Shown here piece by piece: positions 22,801-31,800 of a DNA stretch of 64,000 bases (its first letter is position 1; each line of letters opens with the position of its first letter). The stretch lies in assembly GCA_905221615.1 (NCBI GenBank), contig CAJNDT010005824.1, positions 50,001 through 114,000 of the forward strand, given 5' to 3'. Under the pieces are notes generated by a model. That model ran no database searches, was not told the origin of the DNA, and saw only the letters and a program-made list of their open reading frames with translations. A program made the translations under genes and the position numbers. This DNA is from Symbiodinium sp. CCMP2592. Its lineage: Eukaryota > Sar > Dinophyceae > Suessiales > Symbiodiniaceae.

Positions 22801-25800
22801 CCAGATAGCAGGAGGGTCCCTGCCAGTTTACACAAGGCGGCCCTAAGCTTCAGAAGCCATAGGGTTGAAAGCTTTACAGTCCCTTGCTTCGGAGTTCATA
22901 AAGTTCCCAGCGACTCCAATACTCAATCATATTCAGGACCTCTCAAGGCTTGAATCCAGGGGACCCTTGGCTCTGTAGGACGAGAAGCTGAAGTAATTTC
23001 ATGACTTGAGTCTATATGTAATACTAGATTCCTAAACCCTAAACCCCTAAACTTACTTAATATTTAGAGTCCCTGGGTTCGGGATCTTTTTCTGTGCGGA
23101 TCGGATCCCTGGTCCGATAGTCCGGGCCGGAAGGCTGCCAGGAACCTAAGGGGCAGAGCTGTGCAACGTTCAGCCGTATGGCCTAAACCCTAAACTCAAA
23201 TAGCTGATCCTAAATAAGAGTAGCCCTACATAGCCCTAAAGCCTAAGTAGCTGATCCTGCATGAGATAGGCCCTAAGTATTCGGAAGCTCCCAAGAAAGC
23301 TTTTCCCGCAAGTGTTGCTTTTTGCATTGGCAACCTGCCCAGAGCTTCGTCATGCACCCAAATGGGTAGTAGTCGTCGAATCGTCAAAATTTGGGCACCC
23401 TAAATATTCGGTGCCATATTGCAGTACATTAAGGACCCAAAAAGGGGCCATAATTTGGACAACCACCCAAATGGAAGTTTACCCTGCACTTAGCCAGGCT
23501 GTAAACCCTAAGCCCTAAACCCTAACCCCAGGCAGGGACGTCAGTGGCAGCGGGCATTGATGCTCCTGGCAGCTTTGGAAGCTGAGCGCTTGCAGGCAGG
23601 AGACTCACGGACGGATTCTTTCGGAAGGGTTCAGGGCTTCAGGGTTTCCAGCTCCAGGTACTATAGGAGCTGAAATAATAATTAACGATGTTAATATACT
23701 ATTCTTTTAGGGGGTCCTTATTCTAATCATAGTATATTGGCAGCTCCAGGTAGAAGACTCGATTTCCAGCTCGAAGTAAGCATCCGCGAGCCTCGGGAGT
23801 CGGCTGGCTTCCGGTACTCGGCTGCGTGGTGGCGGTACCATCCATACCTGCCTCCTTGCGCTCTTGCGCAGACTTGACAAACGGCACGTGACCGTGTAGG
23901 AGCGCGAAGATTTCGGCATTCCCAGACACCTTTCGCACCACGAGCAGTTGGCGTTAATCCGGCGCGTCCGCAACCAGGTTCGAGGAAATGCCTACGACAG
24001 CCAAAAGTGCGGAATGCTGCTGCGACGTCCACAGCACCCGATGGTCGATCACCGCGTCGATGCAGATAAGTGCACACCAAAGCTCCAAAGCACAGGCGAC
24101 GCTGATCTCCTACAATGCCGCCATGAGCACCTGCGAGCTGCTCGAGTCGATATCAGAGATGGGGTCTGTCTTGTGTCACAAGACCTTGTCTAGTGGTCCT
24201 GCAAATCAATGATCTTGCCATGAAGTTCAGAAAGGTTCTATATCAGAGTCTGCTATTTTCTGAAGCTTCCAGATCCAAAGAACCAGAACTGCCAACACTT
24301 CATGCCGCAAGCCATCCTCTATCTTTCTCGCACGCAGCTGCACAACACACGCCATGTTGCAAACGTGCGTCATGCATGTACTGGTTGCGGGCATTCAGCT
24401 CTACACCCGAGGGCCGCCTAACTTGAATCCAAACCCCAACCCTTGCAAAGCCGCAGACACATCCTTCTACTTTGTTGTTCACTGTGAATAAGCCCTGGGA
24501 AACCTTGCTACAGTCTTTCCTTGTCTTGAAAAACCACTGCGAGACTTGAGCAACACCCTGCAAGTCCTTGTATGACCGTGTACAACGCTTGGCAGAGCAG
24601 CGATGTGATAGACAAAAACAAGACTAGCCCAATTGCAAAGAGTCCCTGAAACCCTACGCTCCAAAAGCCCAGAAGCTCAGAAGCCCGATGAGCCTGAAGA
24701 TCCAAAAAATCCCCAAAAGCCTTGAAGGCCCTAAAGCCTTAAAACCCCTAAGCTCTACTTGGAGGTTCACGGGTAGTTACAATGTTACAAGGCAGGGTTA
24801 TAAGTAGGGTAACTATGCTTGTAACCACGTTTTTACTCACTTTTAACTACCCCTGAACCTCCAAGTACGAGACCCTCCCAAACCTGCCAAGGAAAGCAAA
24901 TGCCTGGAAGGAGGCCCTTTTGCTACTGGAGCAGGTGCGCCAAATTCCGAAGCCTAAATAATCACCGATATGATTCCCTAGGGCTCCTTCTCATAATCAT
25001 ACTATAATATGATGTACCCCCGAACTCCCATTCTAATCTTTTAAGTTCCGTACACTAGTCGTGTTTGAGCAACTTGGGCTTTCAGAAAACTCGCCAGCAC
25101 CTTTGCCAGAGGTCCTCTCATCAGGATCCTGCTATTTGGGGTTTCATCATCGCGGGTGTCCTTGTAGGGTTGAGAGTCTCAGGGTTAGTGGCTTCAGAGT
25201 TCAGAGTTCTTGGAATTCGAGTTTGGTTCTAGGTCGGCTGTTGTTGTGGAACTTGGGTTTATGGGGTGCAAGAACCTTTACGCAACTACGAAGCTGGCGA
25301 ACTTCTCTCCGTCAAGGAAGCATCCACGGTGCAGCCAACACCCTGCAACATAAACCCATTACTCGGAGGTTCATGGGTAGTTATAAGCAGGGTTAGCAGT
25401 AGCTTATAACCCATATTCGGGGACTTATAACCCCACTTATGACGACTACCCATGAATCTTCAAGTGTGACCCCATGAGATCCTTAGGAACACCGTTTGGT
25501 TGTAGGACACCCTTGAGCACCCTTTGGTCTGCAGGCCGTGTACAGGCGTCTCACTCCGGATGCCTTCTCCGTGAGCGCCGTGATCAGCGGATGCGCCTGG
25601 GCCTTCGTTTCACTACGTCTTGCGGGTTTAGGGAGTTAGGGATGTAAGGCTTAGGGATTGTTGTGAGCGTTCTTGGGATCTTGCCATATTTCGACATGTG
25701 ACATCCCGGACTCAAAAGCATGTGATCCTGGCCCGGGGCAGCTTCAGCTTTCGACGACCACGTAAAGCGGAAATCTACTTACAGTAAACCCCAGAAAGTT

Positions 25801-28800
25801 GGAAACCGGACTAAGGCCAAACAGCGCTGGGATTCCCTATACATTACTCTTAAGGATTGAGGCTATGGGGTTTCTATCTTTTGGGCTTCTACTGTAAGCT
25901 CAAGAGCCTCGCCAAGACATGCCAAGATGCAGAAAAGATCATGGATGAGGGGTCTTGTGGCTTCAGAAGTCAAACTCGACGTGGGAGTTTCCGAAAATAG
26001 GGGACCCTAATATAGGACCCTAAATCGTAGGATCCTTCATAATCCTTATTATAAGGACCCCAAAATATGTTAGTAGATACCATTTCCATTTTCTCGCCAT
26101 GCACGAAGACCCAAACCAGAACAACCTAAACCTCAACCCTAACCCCACCGAATGACCCACAGGAAAGACCCCTACGATGGAACCACCACAAGACACCCGC
26201 ATAGAAAAATAGCATACTCAAGCCCATAGACCGACACTGTACCCCATAGAAAGCCCATAACACCCAACCCGAAATCCCTAACCCTAGAAAATGGAAAGTT
26301 TATTCTCTAATAGAATAACTATAATAGGAATAAGGTTTAGGTTTCAGGTCGAACCAACTAGAACGATACTTGCAGCATAGCCTGGGCTACTCTAAATTCC
26401 GTTTTCAGCTTCAACCACGCATCTATCTCTCAGCGGCCCATGAAAGCTCGCCTGGCATTTGCTTTTGTCTTTTGGGCACAAAGGGCGCCATTCCAGTCTT
26501 TTCTTGCGGTCCGTCCTGGCTCCTTGTGCGTTTGCACACAGGGTCAGTCAATTTCGCGGGGCCAATCAAAACAAACAGACAGACTCGGACTTGCGCATTC
26601 TCAGCACGTTCCGGAGATGTTCGAGTTTCCAACAATTGTGCAGTGAGAAAGAGTGTATTCGTCGGACATGCGCGGCGTGGTTTGCTACCAGTTCTAGCAG
26701 TCTCAGTGGGCAGTGATCATTCTTGTGCAGTGCGGTCAGATGGTCAGCTCGTCTGCTTTGGATACAGTGGTGATGGGCAGTGTGACGTCCCAGCAGATTT
26801 AGGACCAGTTTTGGCAGTCTCAGCGGGCAGGAATCATACTTGTGCAGTGCGGTCAGATTGTCAGCTCGTCTGCTTCGGATGCAGTGGTGATGGGCAGTGT
26901 GACGTCCCAGCAGATTTAGGACCAGTTGTGGCAGTCGCAGCGAGCGTTGGTCATACTTGTGCAGTGCGGTCAGATGGTCAGCTCGTCTGCTTTGGATACA
27001 GTGGTGAAGGGCAGTGTGACGTCCCAGCAGATTTAGGACCAGTTTTGGCAGTCTCAGCGGGCAGTGATCATACTTGTGCAGTGCGGTCAGATGGTCAGCT
27101 CGTCTGCTTTGGATATGGTGGTGATGGGCAGTGTGACGTCCCAGCAGAATTGGGACCAATTTTGGCAGTCTCAGCGGGCAGTGATCATACTTGTGCTCTG
27201 CGGGCAGATGGTCAGCTCGTCTGCTTTGGATACAGTGGTGATGGGCAGTGTGACGTCCCAGCAGATTTGGGACCAGTTTTGGCAGTCGCAGCGAGCGTTG
27301 GTCATACTTGTGCAGTGCGGTCAGATGGTCAGCTCGTCTGCTTTGGATACAGTGGTGAAGGGCAGTGTGACGTCCCAGCAGATTTGGGACCAGTTTTGGC
27401 AGTCTCAGCGGGCAGTGATCATGCTTGTGCAGTGCGGTCAGATGGTCAGCTCGTCTGCTTTGGATACAGTGGTTATGGGCAGTGTGACGTCCCAGCAGAT
27501 TTGGGACCAGTTTAGTGGGTCATTGTCATACCTGTGCTGCACAAGGGGGATACATTGTCAGCTTGTTCTCTTTGGAGACAGCATTTGTGGGAAGAGTGAT
27601 GTGCCCAACCGGTGATCGTGAAGAAAACAGAGAGTGCTTACCCTCAAACCTTCAGTAGTTCAAATCTCAAATACTGCCAATCATTACTTTCAACTCGATA
27701 ATAGTTTCGACCTAACCTATTTTCAATATTTTTATTGTTTACATATTCTGTGACCAGTTGCTCACCCTCTGCTTTTCATTTGGTTTTCACTTCCTAAATA
27801 TCTTAACTTCGTCCCCTACATCCAGATCAGGATAAACACGGTTCTTCTTTCCCTTCATCGTTAAGTTCAACTTCATTTCGAATTGATTACTGGGTTTTCG
27901 GGCATCTTTTGGTGTAAATCCCGTGGCCGAGTGCTTCATTTGATTATTCATTCTAGGGTAGTAGTATCTCAAATATGTAATCTGGCCATTGCACGTTCTG
28001 TTTTCCGTTTCTTTTCATCCGCTTCAACTCGCTTATATAGCATATCTTTAAAAGTTTTGATGGCTCTTTCGCTAAAACTTGGGTGTGCCCGCATTCGGTG
28101 ATGTTCTATGTTCTCGTCCTTCAAATACTTTTGTATAGCCTCCGTGTTGAATGCTCCCTCGTTGTCTGTATAGATTAAATTCGGGTTTCTTACCCATCTT
28201 GTTTAAACACTCAATCATTCCGCTGGCCACGTCTCCTTCTTGTTTGCTTTTTATCGGCACTACGTGCATGAATTTATCAAAAATATCAATCATCAAAACG
28301 CCTACCTTAAACTTTGTTCATCCAAATCGTTTTTAAAAAACAAATACATCTGATACTCGTAGACGGAATGAGGGGCGACAAAACTGTTTTGACCTGCCGG
28401 CTTTCTTTTTTGCCCAACGTTTTTTCTAAAAAACTCGTCAATATCGCCCACTGTTATAGTTTTGTCCTTCTCCCGGGCTTCTGCTAATGTTCTGGATTTA
28501 CTGCCAAACCCCGCCTTATCAAAATATACGTCATTAATGATTTTCTGTTTCTCACTCATACAAGTAACTAACAAAAGATCATGATTTGACATTAACAGTT
28601 AAATCATCATGTTGAGTGGCATTTGGCATAATTGCCTTGTATTCATTCATATCGTATTTGGGCTCTCCGCGTTTCTTGCCGCTAGGTTTCTTATCAGAAA
28701 TGATTTCCGCAATTTGTGTCGGTGTCAAATCTTCTTGTCTTAAAGTATTCTCTTCCAGGTATTCCTTAATTCTTTTTTGGTTGTGCCTTAAACTTGCTTC

Positions 28801-31800
28801 GCGCTTCTTCTGCATAAACTGCTCGTCTTCTTTCCTCTTGCTAGGTAGGGCTTTGGGACATTTTATATTTTCCCTTATTGGTCTTAAGAGGATCTTATTT
28901 ACTAATATTTTTCAAAGGCTCTGAAAGCCCCACCTAGCTTGTTATGTTAAAGCCCTTAATACAAAGCCAGTTGTTGCTTGATCTCGTCCATTGTCATATC
29001 CTCGGGACCTCGGAAATGTGTCATATAACTTTACTGTATATTTATACTATTTCTTTAGCTGAATTTCGAAATATATTACGAGAAGTTTCAGAAAGAACAT
29101 TTAAACACGAAAAGTAATTTATATAGTATTTATACTGTATATAAGCAAAAGTATTAAGCGTAACACGAGAGCACTACAAACAACCTACGACAACTACAAA
29201 AATCGTTTGACGCAAGACACCCGAACACAAATCTAATTATGAAGACCGTAAAATAGCACATTTTACCACCGCGGATAATTTAATCAGACAGTTTCTAACC
29301 GCAAAAACTGACAAACAAAAAGCCAAATCACACACAGCATACGACAAAATCCACGACAAACACCACGACAAAGAACCACTATTGCGACGAATTCAGGACG
29401 CAAAGAAGGAAAGCAAGAAACGAAATACATTCAACACCTACTCGGTAGATGCGTCGTTTTACAGACTGAAGGACGCAAAAATGAAAAGGAACTCAAGACA
29501 GCGTTTAAAGACAGTAAAGGCAGACCCTACGTTATTTTCTGGACAGACCCGAAATCATCGAATGTAAAATCTACTAATTACATAGAAGACATACGTAGGA
29601 AAAGGGTGGTGAGTTTAGAGATGAGGTATAGGTTGTTATGGTTTTGGGTCTTCAGGTGGGTCTTTCCTAGGGTTCTACCTATGGATCTTGGATGGGATGA
29701 AGGTTGAGGCATAGGTTGATATGGTTTGGGTGCTAGGGGGGTGTGCATGAGTTGAAATTGGAAATGGTATATATGCTCGCTAGATAAGGTACCCCCAATA
29801 GTCGGAAACTCCCATACCCCCCAAAAACCCCACAGTCTTTTGTTCATCACCAAAAATTCAGCGCGCGGTGATCCTCAAGCCGAAGAGATTGAGAACTCAC
29901 AACCATGATTAGACTGTAAAGCCGTCTCGATCGCTGGTGCAATTTTTGTGGCAAGGCCTTGCAGAAACCCGGTGAGTCTGAGCCCCAAACCCTAAAGCTC
30001 TGCAGCAAGAACCCGGCTGTTCCTGTTTAGAAGGGCTCCAAGGCTGGGATGAAGCTAATCCTAAACTAAGAGGTCGTTAGTCCTGCTCCGCAGGTGCCAA
30101 AGCCAAGGCGTGGATCAGGGCACTCTCTGTTTTCTCGGGCTTCCGAAGGACCGCCGAGGGGAGGTAATTAGCTGGCTTCTACGTACAGGGTTTGGCGGCA
30201 AGCTTGTCGATTGTCGAGCTTGGGCTGTCGTGTGAAGGTTTAGAGGAGTTTACAGTGTTTTTTGAACAAAAGATAAGGGCTGCTGTCACCTATTGAGAGC
30301 CAGAAGCCAACGCCCCCCCGATCCCTCAGTCTAAGCCCATGAAGATCCACTCAAGAAAAAATGCTATATTTATACTATACTAGAATAAGACTACACTTTA
30401 TTAACACTATACTATAAGAATACCATACGATAGTTGATCCCTTACCCAGGGATCTGGCCCGGCGTTCCAACTCGGTAGACCCGAAGCTTCTACAAAGCTG
30501 TAGACTTGAATGCGAGGATGCCTTGGGTACTGCCCCCACTCAGTAACAGTTGGATAATATGGTAGTTTCCGAATATCGGGGGTACCTTATTTCGGGGCCC
30601 TTATAATAAGGATCCTACTATTCAGGGTACTATATTCGCGTCCCCTATTTTCGGAAACTCCCATATTCATAATACAGGTATGTCAGGGCCCTACTTGTAG
30701 CCCTATTATGGGCTGTTACTGTACGGGGGTCGTACCCAAAGGATGCCTAACGCCGGCTCCCTGGTTGCCACCACCGCCGCCGTGGCGGCCTGTGCACAGA
30801 GCACACGGCAGCTTGGTTCTGGGAAAGATATCGTAGGCAGGTTTTGCAGCTCTGCGATTTTGAGGCGCTGGCTGTGTAGCTTCAAGCCTTCGACGTGAGG
30901 TGAGAGCTAATGCAGGAACCTGATTAAGAAACCCTTTGAAAATATAACCCCCCCAAAGTAGTAGGATTCATATAAGGAGCCCAAATAAAGGCCCAAGGTT
31001 TCTTCATCAGCTTCCTGCATCAAACCCTGGACTCCTGGACCCGAAGCTTCATCTGCAAGGTGGGCTCATGCGCTTCAGCTGCTGTGCGACGGCAGTGCAG
31101 GACCCATCAGAGGGGGGTTCACTTCTCAAGCTCTGGGGCTTCGGGATTTCAGGGGCTTCGGCGCTTCAGGCTGGAGGTCCGGTTCAATGCAGTCCCAAGA
31201 GGTGAGAAGAGAGCTAGGGGCCGTTGGCCTGAATGGGTCTTTTATCCCTGGGGATCCTTCACCCCCCTAGAAAGCTTCATTCAAAATTCTGCGCAAAACT
31301 GTCCCAACTTCCCACGAGGCCGCGTGGAGCTTACGGGCATGCTGTGCAACGCGGCGCTCTCCGGGTCGCAAGGACCACGGGGTTAAGCTTGTGGGTTCGG
31401 ATTTAACGCCGTTAAGGGTTGGGTCTGGGGTTCAAGGCAAAGGTTCAAGGATTTGGGGTTTAGGGTGTAGGGTTTAGGGTTTAGGAGTTTTTGCGGACTT
31501 GGGGTTTGTGGTTTCGACCTTTTGGGCTTTGCATGGCCTTGGAGGGTTAAGTACAGGGAATTACAGCCTCTCGGCTGTGTGATTATGTCCTTGCAATAGC
31601 TGTCTAGCGAGCACACTTTATGTTTCGAAGTGAAAACGTTCAATGGGTCCCAGCTGACACTTGAAACATTAGACACTGCAGCTGAAACGCGAAGTGTGCA
31701 GACCCGCGACGCAGGCCCAAGCCCAAGCGCGAGACGTTTCAGTCACAACCTGCGAAGCCCAGCCCTGCTTGCCCAAAGCCTTTACCATCTTTACCACTGG

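Larger units (their letters stand above)
27610..29600. mobile_element. AT-rich island with remnants of a self-synthesising-type DNA element
   Basis: Base composition falls sharply compared with both flanks and lysine/asparagine-rich reading frames appear. Minus-strand pieces (28815 down to 27787) form a broken integrase; a short plus-strand frame lies at 29200-29580. No terminal repeats were found, and a palindromic MITE sits inside (28840-28938). Polinton/Maverick elements or Polinton-like viruses of protists carry such integrases; that origin is an inference. Confidence 0.6.
25593..30093 (+). other. 4.5-kb PPR intron hosting RCC1-like frame and AT-rich mobile remnant
   Basis: Defined by the GC donor after 25592 and the CCGCAG acceptor before 30094, whose joined codons keep frame and PPR spacing. 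It contains a palindromic element (25781-25897), a partial family-A element (25983-26070), the RCC1-like frame, the integrase remnant and a family-A end (29781-29813). Confidence 0.6.

Noticed and set aside
23707-24080. Three overlapping minus-strand frames
   Set aside because: One (KVSGNAEIFALLHGHV) looks mildly protein-like but has no start, no domain, and lies antisense between two PPR exons.
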